DNA of 64,000 nucleotides from Euwallacea fornicatus (taxonomy: Eukaryota; Arthropoda; Insecta; Coleoptera; Curculionidae). The DNA lies in the NCBI RefSeq assembly GCF_040115645.1, contig NC_089554.1, positions 372,001 to 436,000 of the forward strand. Direction: 5' to 3'. Positions 41,001 to 47,395 of this stretch are shown here, piece after piece. A program made the translations under genes and the position numbers. The first letter of the stretch is position 1. Every line of letters starts with the position of its first letter. The notes below the pieces were generated by a model. That model saw nothing but the letters and a program-made list of their open reading frames with translations, had not been told where the DNA came from and made no database searches.

Positions 41001-43331
41001 ATCCCCATATAAGTTATCGTCAAATTGCTACTACCTCAGGAATATCAAAGACAAATGTCTAAAAAATTTTTTTAATGTGAATAAATGCCATCCTTACCAT
41101 ATTTTTTTACATCAGGAATTCCATGGAACTGAATTTAAAAACCGAGTCAATTCTTGTAATTGGGCAAGGCAACAATTCAATTAAAATACAAATTTTTTCT
41201 CTAACGTTTTTTTTTCCAACGAATCCACATTAACGAACCATGATGCAGTAAATCGTTATAATCTGCATTTTTGGAATGCTGTAAATCTACACTGGCTTAG
41301 AAAAGTTGAACATCAAAAACTATGGTCAGTGAATGTATGGTGCGGTATTATTGAGGAATACTTAATTGAATTTTTCTTCATTGAAAAACTTGAATAGAGA
41401 AATGTACTGCAATTTCCTGCGTAATAATATTCCGGAATTGTTAGAAAACGTTCCACTTGCGATTAGACGAGTGATGTGGTATCAGCATGACGGCTGTCCA
41501 GCCAATTTTTCTAGAATGTCTCGTGAAATTCTGGATGAAATGTATCTAGATAGATAGATTGATTGGCACGGTTCAGTGAACTGGCCTGCTAGGTCGTCTG
41601 ATTTGAGCTCACTAGATTTTTTTATCGTTTTTTGTTAAATAACAAAGTTTATGCAGAACTACCAACAACTGTAGAAGACATAAAAAGGAGAATTGAAAAT
41701 CCGTGTCAACTGATAAACGGGGAGATGTTGCACAGTGAAAATATTTTTTGTCAAATAAGAGTTGTGACGTGTTTGGATCACGAAGGACATTCTTTTGAAC
41801 ATTTACTTCCTTAAATTTCTCAAATCAGGATTATAAATTAATTTGCCAAAGATAAAAAATATACTTTTTTTAATAGAAATAATTTTTTTTGATTATATAA
41901 AAGTATTGTTATAAGTTTTAAGCAGAATATGCATTGCAAAACATTTCTAGAAACAAAAAGACAATAATTTCGACTATCTCAAATATTGGACAAGTATCAA
42001 AGATAACTCTGCAGCAAAAATTCTAATAAAATAAATGTTTAAATAAGATATTAATTTTTTTGAGGATCTGTAAAAAATACGATGTTGCCATTTAGGAAAA
42101 AAGGTGCCCTTGAAAAAAACTTAAAATGACATTTTGCTGAAAACTCACTATCTTCATGACATATCCCTCTCTTGACCGGACAACTTTTATTTGAAACCTT
42201 TTTCATACAACATACCGCTTTTGAGCAATCGTTAATCACATCGTTAAATGGGACTCCTTGAATAGCAAATTTTTCGTTTCTTGTATAAATTTTTGAATCA
42301 CTTCCTAAAGATAGTAAAAATAAGTCTTCCTTTTCTTTTCTCTCGTTATTTTCATTTTAAAATGTTTTGTATATCGTAATTAATTTTTTCCATTATGATT
42401 CCATTAAATATTGCGTGGCCCTCGTTTTGTTATTAATTTGAATATCCAATTTTGAAATACAGTGTATTCAAGATTAGGATGGTAGGAATATCCAAAACTG
42501 AAGCATCTTTCAAAACTTCGTTTTTTATGAAAATGAATGTTTCATGAAGAGTCTGACAAATTTGTTTACTGGATATAACTGTTAGTTCATCTAAACTTTC
42601 GCAAATTTCCATAGCAATTTTTCGAAAATTCGCATACAGGGTTATTTTTTCAGTGTGGAAAAAACCTACTAAATTTTTTGCAGACGATCCCCGATTTCTT
42701 AAATTCTGAATACGTTATTTAATTCATACCGAACAGTGTACTATTTTATAGAAAATGAAAAAAATCAAATTAGTAATAAATAGTTATAGACATAGCCATT
42801 TTTCGACAAAATGTGTAAAACTCCCTGTATAATAACAATAAAAAATGCAAGAAACTTTTTAATACTCAGTAGATATTCTTTTTAGCAATGTTCTTCCATG
42901 GTAGTAGAGGTATGTATAGTTTCTCAAAACTCACCCTAAATAATCCTGCAACTTAGTCGGTCAGATAAAAGAAGTGGGAAAAGTAGTTTTTCTGCAGTAA
43001 CCAAAACTTTTATTCATGGCGTTTGTAATTTTAACTCAGCCAAAATGATGGTGTAATGGCAGTTTTCTAGCGTAAATTACAAGTAAATTTCAACTGTTTT
43101 ACCTCTCATAGTAGTCCTCAGGATACGGTATGATAATTCCCTCGGGACTGGGCCTGGGGGAATTTCCGATCCAGAAAAAAGCATCGGGACCAGTCCCGTC
43201 GTAGGAGAAACCTTTTATGAAGATTGTTGTTTCGTCGACTGCATACACCGTGCCCTTGATCCCACGAGCATATACTTGGAAGGGCCCTATTTTCGTTCCG
43301 AAATGCGGCTCCGAATGTCGTTTCGAGACAA
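16145..43331 (-). CDS. knk: Knickkopf/Skeletor-family protein (DM13-DM13-DOMON-plastocyanin-like), lacking only its first exon here
   Basis: Knickkopf is an extracellular, GPI-anchored protein that organises newly made chitin in insect cuticle and shields it from chitinase. Ten exons in transcript order: 43331-43103, 34988-34877, 20199-19981, 19568-19368, 18929-18738, 18687-18491, 18437-18190, 17600-17411, 16792-16492 and 16297-16145. All have GT-AG introns, phases agree throughout, and together they give 679 residues. Order: DM13-1 (about 1-120), DM13-2 (about 125-245), DOMON (about 265-400), plastocyanin-like (about 465-650), then a hydrophobic tail. The DM13 repeats share the motif YDGxGPDAxFWIG and end in DIRWLSVWC / NIDWLSVWC. 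The Knickkopf-like end includes DAPDLLYYQCYRHTNLGWKI. The fly protein is only slightly longer, so the missing exon should encode mainly a signal peptide. It enters exon 43331 in phase 1. Skeletor has the same modules and knk has paralogues in beetles, so the family is sure but the exact orthologue is not. Confidence 0.88.
17601..18189. other. knk intron, partly purine-rich
   Basis: A 589-base intron between the DOMON and plastocyanin-like parts. The plus strand from about 17690 to 17960 is strongly purine-biased and opens two overlapping minus-strand frames of 91 and 74 codons. These lack splice-site or family support and are treated as intronic. Confidence 0.7.
18190..18929 (-). CDS. knk: knk exons 18738-18929, 18491-18687, 18190-18437: DOMON domain
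   Basis: Begins with a short threonine run (TTTT) then LIPPGSTNCREFLDKRLQVK. DOMON-type beta sheet follows: DKYVAFGLSGDN, AQMVIVFQVGADITVAYFD and DGVMTITYSRPLRTNEA. DOMON domains of this family are thought to bind sugars or haem. The last exon ends in phase 1 at WTPFKIIG. Confidence 0.9.
19368..20199 (-). CDS. knk: knk exons 19981-20199 and 19368-19568: second DM13 domain
   Basis: Both exons are phase 0. The first encodes VDFSEVFIPPNLEVPKPRVL and LHYDGEGPDAYFWIGNG. The second encodes MYNIDWLSVWCVQYRINYGH. Together they form a complete DM13 domain preceded by the linker to the first repeat. The intron between them is 412 bases. Confidence 0.92.
20509..21302. mobile_element. Foldback (long-TIR) non-autonomous element
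   Basis: About 790 bp made mostly of two inverted arms (20509-20800 and 20930-21302) flanked by TA. Arms share features such as AAATGTGCCTTT / AAAGGCACATTT and GATTTCATC / GATGAAATC. No transposase is left in the short middle. Outer ends (CGGGCAGTTTAG against CAGGATGTTTCAG) resemble those of the long-TIR elements elsewhere in the window. Confidence 0.65.
21303..23339. other. knk intron sequence with a GC-rich island
   Basis: No transposon or exon is recognised. About 22430-22700 stands out for much higher GC and CpG content than its surroundings and opens frames on both strands without family matches. It may be a conserved regulatory element of knk, which is inference from composition only. 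Confidence 0.5.
23340..23994 (+). mobile_element. Mariner-like transposon remnant
   Basis: The stretch near 23665-23760 translates to PWPARSPDLSPLDY followed by IMKDLLYKYV, the last catalytic motif of long-TIR mariner-like transposases. The right end reads ATACCCTG followed by TA, a typical terminus. No left terminus is clear, so the start is approximate and the element is probably 5'-truncated. Confidence 0.6.
23995..25639. other. knk intron sequence
   Basis: AT-rich, without exons. A lone TACCCTGTA terminus-like string near 25552-25560 suggests a further decayed transposon end; its partner could not be found. Confidence 0.5.
25640..25678. repeat. CA/TA microsatellite
   Basis: A run of CA units passing into TA units. 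Its TA part forms the insertion site of the Tc1-like element that begins at 25679. More TA repeats follow that element at 26981-26996. Confidence 0.9.
25679..26980 (+). mobile_element. Tc1-like DNA transposon, inactive
   Basis: A 1302-bp element with terminal inverted repeats of about 30 bases, left end CAGTGGCGGCCATAAGTAT and right end its near complement, flanked by TA. Size and ends are those of a complete Tc1-family element. The transposase inside is broken. It lies in the 14.7-kb knk intron, antisense to the gene. Confidence 0.93.
25948..26890 (+). pseudogene. Tc1-family (DD34E) transposase pseudogene
   Basis: The start MVKKIYLSEDLRSRIVEMS leads into a helix-turn-helix (NQKDIAKTFNVSQGCVSKML), the GRPRKTT basic motif and a second helix-turn-helix. 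Catalytic residues sit in FSDETKM, QQDKDPKHSP and SPDLNPIEHLW, with Tc1-type 34-residue spacing between the last two. Damage: a frameshift near 26330-26347, stops at 26492-26494 and 26621-26623, and an early stop at 26888-26890, after which recognisable C-terminal sequence continues. Confidence 0.9.
26997..27456 (+). repeat. 5' LTR
   Basis: 460 bp, starting TG and ending CA. Read base by base against the 3' copy it shows no difference that I can see. Confidence 0.95.
27457..27471 (+). promoter_or_regulatory. Putative tRNA primer-binding site
   Basis: TCAGAAGTGGGATCG directly follows the 5' LTR. It resembles the complement of the acceptor-stem end of an insect tRNA-Leu without its last few bases. 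The tRNA identity is from memory and not checked. Confidence 0.55.
27571..31503 (+). CDS. Gag-Pol polyprotein of LTR retrotransposon
   Basis: A single uninterrupted frame of 1310 codons encodes gag and pol together without a frameshift. I chose the ATG at 27571; the frame is open further upstream but without an ATG. Visible parts: gag-like N-terminus; two CCHC zinc knuckles at about 218 and 255; aspartic protease motif IDTGAECSLIS at 310; reverse transcriptase with YLDD at 624-627; RNase H with TDASS at 772; integrase zinc finger (H973, C1005, C1008); integrase core D1041, D1100, E1136 (35 residues between the last two); C-terminal GPFEIL motif near the end. There is no chromodomain and no envelope gene. 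All catalytic residues are present, so the element may still be active. Confidence 0.95.
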   Translation: MEELTSVLTAVLREIQQRPQQATPVLQAPAAQMDVPTFDPSKSDAGASGWCDDVQTLATTFNWTDFEQLCRAANALVGDAKEWYDNWHPTRKDWASFRAEICQLYPRRKNLSERLRRASLYTSEQATGYCEYARKKISLLKGLNFELSVGQIIELVIGDITDTHVRTTAFNSNIDSIATLLSVLSNYQIDKRGHQPQERPLKRSRPHLSRQDDEKIICYTCNKPGHMSRNCWKSPKLSDTAVASGSKSTEIRKPCDICKKIGHAPEKCFLKNKKEGYLSKFSKVNYFCVDLDSDFCVRFKIQGLPVSCLIDTGAECSLISEKVASRLHCRFEPTFIMLRGIGGNLVPTRQKATLLLERDGTAFDINFYVVEDSVMKPDAILGRDLLKYRGIKIYTDSRGTRIYLDDDEGENEPKLIHNARICSEQIKTSVRESEYDELLRVLTKYSDFIATGNSVGPISTGEMEIKLKSDKIIHYNPYRMSLSEREKVKEIIKDLLQNKIIRESSSPYASPVILVHKKDGSHRLCVDYRALNEITIKDRFPLPRIDDQIDQLGGHSYFTTLDMAAGFHQIPVAESSIEKTAFVTPDGHFEYLRVPFGLSNSPAVFQRAICRALGKLKDAEALVYLDDIIIPSKTIREGLEKLDRVLASLTVAGFTLNIDKCKFLENRILYLGHEISLEGIRPDKRKLIALFDAPDPKNVKQTRQFMGLASYFRKYVPEFAARTACITKLTKKDVPFEWGLDQKIAKSYVCAFLSQYPLLAIFNPALDTELHTDASSLGYGAILFQKHDNKLRVVSYFSKRATKEECKYHSYELETLAVYYATKHFRVYLLGIHFKLVTDCNSLRLTQKKRDLAPRVARWWLYLQSFNFDIEYRKGKYIPHVDYFSRNIPQSTGESIYAAPVNVLTTDNWLKINQKRDPETREIKSKLLDGYLTHEYFCQNNILFRKINPGQNPPIYRAFVPKGSRLGLLKIFHDEQSHVGPDKTFSKINHYFWFPRMARFVKKYCDRCLKCIANKKHTGPKQGLLHPINKIPIPFHTVHCDCVGPFPTSPDGYKHVLLIIDAFTKYLFLIPLKTLSGPETCEKLKTHLTIFGNTKQLICDRGTNFTDQQVKQLLSELQITQHLIAKSAPRGNGQIERYVSTVLDLLRADLNGNKSGWTSVLSKLQLTLNTTIQKTTGFSPLYLLTGQTIDTPEIQNLTEIIKPVIITNRNLDDDRKTAHKRSLQYGLESKERFDKKRRMTKIFEVGDIVFHPSGNSHLSKLDPKYEGPFEILQILPNDRVEIKNLATNRKRTVAKDMMRIWPGEFQENEV
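31735..31979 (+). repeat. Three 85-bp tandem repeats, each of two related sub-units
   Basis: Units begin at 31735, 31820 and 31905; the third is slightly diverged and shortened. Each unit holds a 44-bp and a 41-bp half sharing GACGTGCTCTTTGC, so the block is six copies of a roughly 42-bp motif. It lies in the retrotransposon between the pol stop and the 3' LTR, framed by A-rich tracts (31686-31730 and 31980-32022). Confidence 0.95.
31980..32022 (+). repeat. Poly-A tract
   Basis: More than 40 consecutive A residues follow the tandem repeats inside the retrotransposon. The length may be imprecise because of sequencing or assembly of homopolymers. Confidence 0.85.
32164..32623 (+). repeat. 3' LTR
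   Basis: 460 bp, same length and sequence as the 5' LTR as far as can be judged by eye. The base pairs just upstream do not form an obvious polypurine tract. Confidence 0.95.
32634..34577 (+). mobile_element. Long-TIR mariner-like element, inactive
   Basis: About 1.94 kb with inverted arms of over 400 bases (32634-33045 and 34150-34577). The right terminus reads GAAACACCCTG followed by TA; the left reads CGGGTGTTTTAG after TATATA, so one or two terminal bases have changed. Encloses a damaged transposase. It abuts the 3' LTR through a short TA repeat. Confidence 0.85.
33041..34069 (+). pseudogene. DUF4817-type transposase pseudogene
   Basis: Recognisable blocks in order: ERIYQERFPIRQHPSRAKFP (helix-turn-helix), PSTSNWAIVNELEVSNSTV, ILFSDEAQFTRDGYFNFH, RFSVNIWAGITSNHLLDP, YQHDGAPVHSS, RAPDLTPLDCFLWGHVYGLV and a final RGHHFEHLL. 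This is the usual architecture of long-TIR mariner-like transposases with an aspartate as last catalytic residue (in TPLD). Many in-frame stops and shifts are present. Confidence 0.85.
34877..34988 (-). CDS. knk: knk exon: end of first DM13 domain
   Basis: A 112-base exon with acceptor TTTCAG and a perfect GTAAGT donor. It completes the split arginine codon of the previous exon and encodes KRIRDIRWLSVWCRRFT, the conserved C-terminal DM13 motif. It is isolated between two transposon-rich introns of 8.1 and 14.7 kb. Confidence 0.9.
34989..38100. other. knk intron sequence, 5' part
   Basis: No gene or clear transposon. 35000-35420 is richer in GC than its surroundings and could hold a regulatory element. 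A short hairpin with 8-base arms (AACCCCGT / ACGGGGTT) lies at 36316-36341. Frames of up to 80 codons are unassigned. Confidence 0.5.
38112..38360 (+). mobile_element. Mariner-like transposase fragment
   Basis: Translates to PWPPRSPDFNPIDYFLWGHL followed by KDLVYAENV, the last catalytic motif and following helix of a long-TIR mariner-like transposase, then degraded C-terminal sequence with stops. No termini were found for it. Confidence 0.7.
38381..39593 (+). mobile_element. Degraded mariner-like element
   Basis: The right end (CCCACTCTTATTGAAAAACC) matches a degenerate inverted left end near 38388. Between them lies a transposase in pieces: SVEEDRWQSILRHAQELELD, TQELRVTDHRQRHLITDWAL, FCRKIIFN, then MDVDDM-like and WLPRSCDLTPLDF-like segments in shifting frames. 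The element is far decayed. It ends immediately before the next element, separated only by TATA. Confidence 0.7.
39599..40221 (-). mobile_element. Internally deleted long-TIR element
   Basis: 623 bp flanked by TA, with nearly identical inverted arms of about 130 bases (left end CAGAGTGAGTCGGGAGGATC). The high arm identity suggests a younger insertion than its neighbours. The middle keeps only the 3' third of a transposase gene on the minus strand. Confidence 0.88.
39787..40074 (-). pseudogene. Truncated transposase, C-terminal third, still open
   Basis: An uninterrupted frame of about 95 codons reads from RTFPGRWIGRGGPISWPPRS through SPDLTPLDYCLWGWFKIEVY to CLEVNGNIFEHLL and a stop. It contains the last catalytic aspartate (TPLD) but lacks the DNA-binding domain and the first two catalytic residues, so it cannot be an active transposase. 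No promoter or new start is evident. Confidence 0.75.
40226..42260 (+). mobile_element. Long-TIR mariner-like element, inactive
   Basis: About 2.0 kb with diverged inverted arms of some 450-480 bases (40226-40700 and 41815-42260). The arms share for example CTCAAAA(A/G)C(A/G)GTA(C/T)GTTGTATG. The left end begins directly after the TA of the preceding element (TATACAG). The right flank is AA rather than TA, probably mutated. Confidence 0.82.
40744..41814 (+). pseudogene. DUF4817-type transposase pseudogene
   Basis: Starts MDRYTLDEKLEMVFIYGEAG with LYAGRFPDE, the typical N-terminal helix-turn-helix. Further blocks: CHPYHIFLHQEFHGTEFKNR, FFSNESTLTNHDAVNRYNLH, WSVNVWCGII, MWYQHDGCPANFS and a C-terminus ending HEGHSFEHLL. 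The first catalytic position reads FSNES instead of the usual FSDE. Several stops and shifts disable it. Confidence 0.85.
42261..43102. other. knk intron sequence
   Basis: Non-coding. Contains terminus-like strings (ACAGTGTATTC near 42459 and ACTCCCTGTA near 42821) that could delimit another decayed inverted-repeat element, but the arms are too degraded to call it. Confidence 0.5.
43103..43331 (-). CDS. knk: knk exon: first DM13 domain
   Basis: Part of the knickkopf-type gene. The acceptor TTCCAG lies at 43337-43332 and the donor GTAAAA follows position 43103. It encodes VYAVDETTIFIKGFSYDGTG and PDAFFWIGNSPRP, the electron-transfer-like DM13 core. It is followed by an 8.1-kb intron full of transposons. 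Confidence 0.9.
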
Positions 43332-43612
43332 CTGGAACAAAAAAATTAATACAATATTAGAAAATATGAGATTCAGTCTCAGTAATGGATCAAAAGATAT
43401 CGTGCATGAGTAGAACTGAGAAATTTCTAGATTGTCACTCAGTTAGTCCGTCAAGTTGGAAATGCTTAGTTTTAACGCATCAGAACTTGAAAATGTAGAA
43501 TCAGTATCCGTTTCCGGACGGAGATTCGCGCTTATCAGTAGAGAGAGTCAAATAGAAAACTTAAAAACGAAATCAAACTTAATTTATTAAAATAATGTTA
43601 AAAACGAATCTG

Positions 43613-44651
43613 TCATTTTTCAATATAGTCCTCATTACGTTTCTTCATCATTTTTGGAAGTGCTTAAATACCCAAAGGAACGAATCTTTTGATAGTGTGC
43701 GCAGCTCCTCATTCACCGTCTGAATCACTTTATCGTTAGTTTTAAATTTCTTTTCACCTAAAGCTTCTTTAAGGCGACCAAATACATGATGATCATTAGG
43801 AACGAAGTCAGGCGAATATAGAAGATATGGTAGATATTCAAACTTCAAATCTTGGAGGACTGCTACGTTGTGTGAGCAGTATGTGATCACACATTATTAT
43901 TTTGTAAAAGGACGCCATTACTCAGAGATCCTCTTCTGTTGGTTCTGATAGCACGCTTGAGACGGTTCTTCAGAAGCTCTGAGAATGTAGTAGACATGTA
44001 GTTTTCTAAAATTACCCCATTGGCATCACAAAATAGGATCAACATAAACTTTCATTTCGAGAGCTAGGTGCGAACTTGTTTTGGTTTTGGTGATGAAGCA
44101 CGGCACCATTCTTTGCTTGCGCATTTGATTTCAACTTGACGAAAGTACACCCAGGACACATCTTCGGTGACAATTCTTGTTAGAAAGACATCTCCTTCTG
44201 TTTGATACCACCGCAAGGGTTCCTCACAAGTTTCAAATCGTTGTTTCAATTCTGGGGTCAATTGCTTTGGTACTCAGCTTGCTGATATTTAATAGAACCT
44301 GAGAGTGTCATACATAATGTGCGGTACAGAACCATGGCTCATATTTAAAATTTCAGCGATTTCGTTAAGAATAATATGATAATTTGCTTTCACTAACATT
44401 TCAATTGCTCAAATCGACTCAGGCACGACAACACGATTAGCTTGACCAAGTCGGGAAGGATCAATTACGGAAGTCAGCCTGTTTTGGAATTTGTTGCTCC
44501 ATTCATTCACTTGCTATAGCAACATATATCAATTTCTATACTGTAACTTCATCGTACGGTAAATATCAATGGTTTTAACCCCTTCACTTCTCAAAAAAGA
44601 AATAATAGAACACTTTTCCTCCCTAATGCAAAATTCTAGTGAAGTTGCCAT
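43613..44651 (-). pseudogene. Mariner transposase pseudogene
   Basis: From an N-terminus with EFCIREEKCSIISFLRSEGV through ELKQRFETCEEPLRWYQTEG, EWCRASSPKPK, PYLLYSPDFVPNDHHVFGRL and FKTNDKVIQTVNEELR to a terminal RNEDYIEK and stop. This is the order of a classical mariner transposase of about 345 residues. The last motif has SPDFVPND in place of SPDLAPSD. Numerous frameshifts and stops. Element ends were not found, so only the coding remnant is given. Confidence 0.8.
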
Positions 44652-44733
44652 TTTGTATCTGCCAGTTAGTGAACAACTTCATTTGTTCCTAAGTAAGGAT
44701 TTTTGTTAGGCCTTCTACGTCTCAAATATAATA

Positions 44734-47395
44734 CAGGGTGTCCACTAACAGTCCTCGGACTTCTGAGTTTATTTGTATATGCGGCCAATGAAGGTTAATT
44801 TTAAAATTAGTGGCAACCCTACAGAGTATCGCAAAAAAGCTGGGCGTTATAAAGTATATTTTTTTTAAATAATACCACCTGAATTTTTTTCACTTGATAG
44901 AATCTTCTCTACAGCCTTGTGAGTTAATAAATTTTTTTACACTAGGATGCAGTGACATTTAGACATTTACATTGTCTCATGAAAAAGCTAATATCGCAGT
45001 TCGCTTAAGATAGATTCTGATAATTTCCCGATAGATTCTCATGTAAGAGTACCTTAGCAGGAGTAGTTACCCGTTTAGCCAAAAACACATACAGGGAGTT
45101 CATATTACCAACTTAAATTTTCATCTTTTAAACTTTTTTTTTTCAATGGATTGGTGAGTTTTTTAAAACGTAGAATGAAAAATTGTTCAATTTTCTTCAT
45201 TTTGGTATAAAATAATGTCATATTTATCTTAAAATGAATCAAATTATTAATTGTTTCAGGAAAATCTGCATCCGTGGCTAAGTGTCTGAATATTTAACAT
45301 GATTTGCCACGGTTTTCATGTGGTTTGTTTAAGATATGAAGGCTCTTTTACGATTTTCTATTTCTTCAAAATCTACATATTTTAAAATTAGCCTTCAAAA
45401 TAAAATATACTCAACACTAACTTCTTATTATGATTTGTGTAATTGAATCATGTGATGAAAATTGTTTATTAGAATCTCGGGTTTATACGCGATATCCTAA
45501 CAAAGGACATCCTGATTTAAACAGCCTAGAAAGTTTAAAGGAGCATTTTGAACGAAAAGGAAGTGTTATTATGAAAAGACATGATAAAAAACTAGAAATT
45601 AAATCACACTAAAAATATTTTTAAAATTATTGTAATTTTGATTAGGGCAATAGCTGCACACAAACATGCTGCAACTCTTAAGAAGAATGATCTTTTATTA
45701 AAAAGCATTTTCACGGTAATGATCCGAATTGACTCGAGTCCTGAGTAGCAAATCATCGGGCGTTTTTGCCGGTGTTTTGTTCACTTCTGGCTATTTTTGC
45801 CCCAAAAAAAGTCTTCCAAAGGAGTTAACTCGGTACTCCTTGATGGCCATGTAACTGGGCCTAACAGAATTTAATGGTATCATTATCAATATTCTAAGCT
45901 TATATTGTGGTTACAAACCTTGCCTAATAAACCATTTTTCAGAAAAATTCATTCAGAGATGTTCTTGTACACGAAAACTATAATAAAATGAGGTGGAACG
46001 CCATCTCTCTGCAATGATATTTGATCTCTTATGTTTTTCAAGATGTGTTTTAATTACTGAAGAACATCTTGATTCAAAATATTTAGGAAAACATCTTCAA
46101 TCACTTGTTCTTCAAAAAAATATGGTCCAACAACATAATTGTCGAGTATTCCTGACCAAACTTTTAAACTCAAATTCTGTTCAAAACAGTAGATTTGAAT
46201 GGCACGAGGGTTTTCTTTTCCATATTAGTGAAAATTGTGCCTATTAACACATCCATTCCGATGAAAGGTTGCACTAATCAGTAAATATAGTTCATTTTAA
46301 GTCATTCCTGTTATTTTGTTACTGCATCCACTGGCAAAATTAATTCTAATTAGAAAATCAGAATCAGATAATACTCAATATATGGAAAGCAAATGATGTG
46401 GATAAAACTTATTGACGTTTAAACATTTTGTAACTGATGATTTTCTTACATACAGTTTTTGACTAATTTGTATTACGTTAATGCTTGGATTTTCTACTAC
46501 TCATAAAGTAATATCCAGCTCATTTCCTTCTAATGAGATCTTTTTCTTTTAACTTTTCTTTTTATAATTAACACTTCTTGTCCGTTCAAGACGCTTCTTT
46601 AGAATTTTTGGCTCCTTACATAAGGATGTTCTCTATTTCTTCTTGTTAAGTATACTTCATTTTGATGGCTAATTTTGAAATAAGCAGACTTTGAAGAAAC
46701 AGAAAACTGTAAAAAAGCTAACAAATCTTAAATAACAACATAAAAACCATGGCAAAACATGTTTAATATTCAGACATTTAGCCATGAATACAAGTTTTCC
46801 TGAAAAAATTAATAATTTCATTAACTTTAAGATAAATATGGTATTATTTTATACCAAAATAAAGAAAATTGGCTTTTTTTTTCGTTCTGCGTTTTAAAAA
46901 ACCCTGCATCCTAATTGAAAAAATCGAAAAAAATTAAGTAGAGAAAGTAAAAATTTAAGTTGTTATTGTAAACACCCTGTATGTGTTTTTGGCTAAACAA
47001 TTATTCGAGTACTAATGCGATCTAACATAAAAATTCATACGAAAATTATCAAGATCTAACTTAAGCTAACTGCGATATTAATTTTTTATATGACAATGCA
47101 GACCTCTAAAATTTCTATTAAAACGTCATAGTTTCTAGTCACTGCATATCAATGTAAAAAAATCGGAGAACTAACATAGGCTCAAGAGAAGATTCTGTCA
47201 CGTGAAAAAATGCAGGTGGTGCAATTTTAAAAAATTACACTTTATGACGTCACGCTTTTTTGGGACAACCTGTAGAATTGCCGCTAATTTTAAAATTTAC
47301 CTTCATTAGCCTCATATGCATCATCAATACGGATTTTTTGAATAAAATCGCAAATAAACTTTTAGAAGTCCAAGAAGCTTTCAAGTAAACCCCTG
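44734..47395. mobile_element. Foldback element interrupted by a second transposon
   Basis: Outer inverted arms are 44734-45089 and 46982-47395, flanked by TA, with left end CAGGGTGTCCACTAACAG. Without the insert this would be a palindromic element of about 770 bp. Its centre, rebuilt by removing the insert and one TA, is perfectly palindromic (17-base arms GTTTAGCCAAAAACACA around TA). It has no coding capacity of its own. Confidence 0.75.
45092..46979 (+). mobile_element. Long-TIR mariner-like element nested in the foldback element
   Basis: A 1888-bp element with TA duplications at 45090-45091 and 46980-46981 and ends CAGGGAGTT / AACACCCTG. The inverted arms run at least 200 bases (45092-45300 and 46750-46979). 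A degenerate DUF4817-type frame near 45430-45612 reads YTRYPNKGHPDLNSLESLKE followed by HFERKGSV; little else of the transposase can be read. Confidence 0.7.

Noticed and set aside
42461..42831. Possible inverted-repeat element bounded by ACAGTGTA and CCCTGTA-like strings
   Set aside because: The sequences inside the two ends do not pair convincingly.
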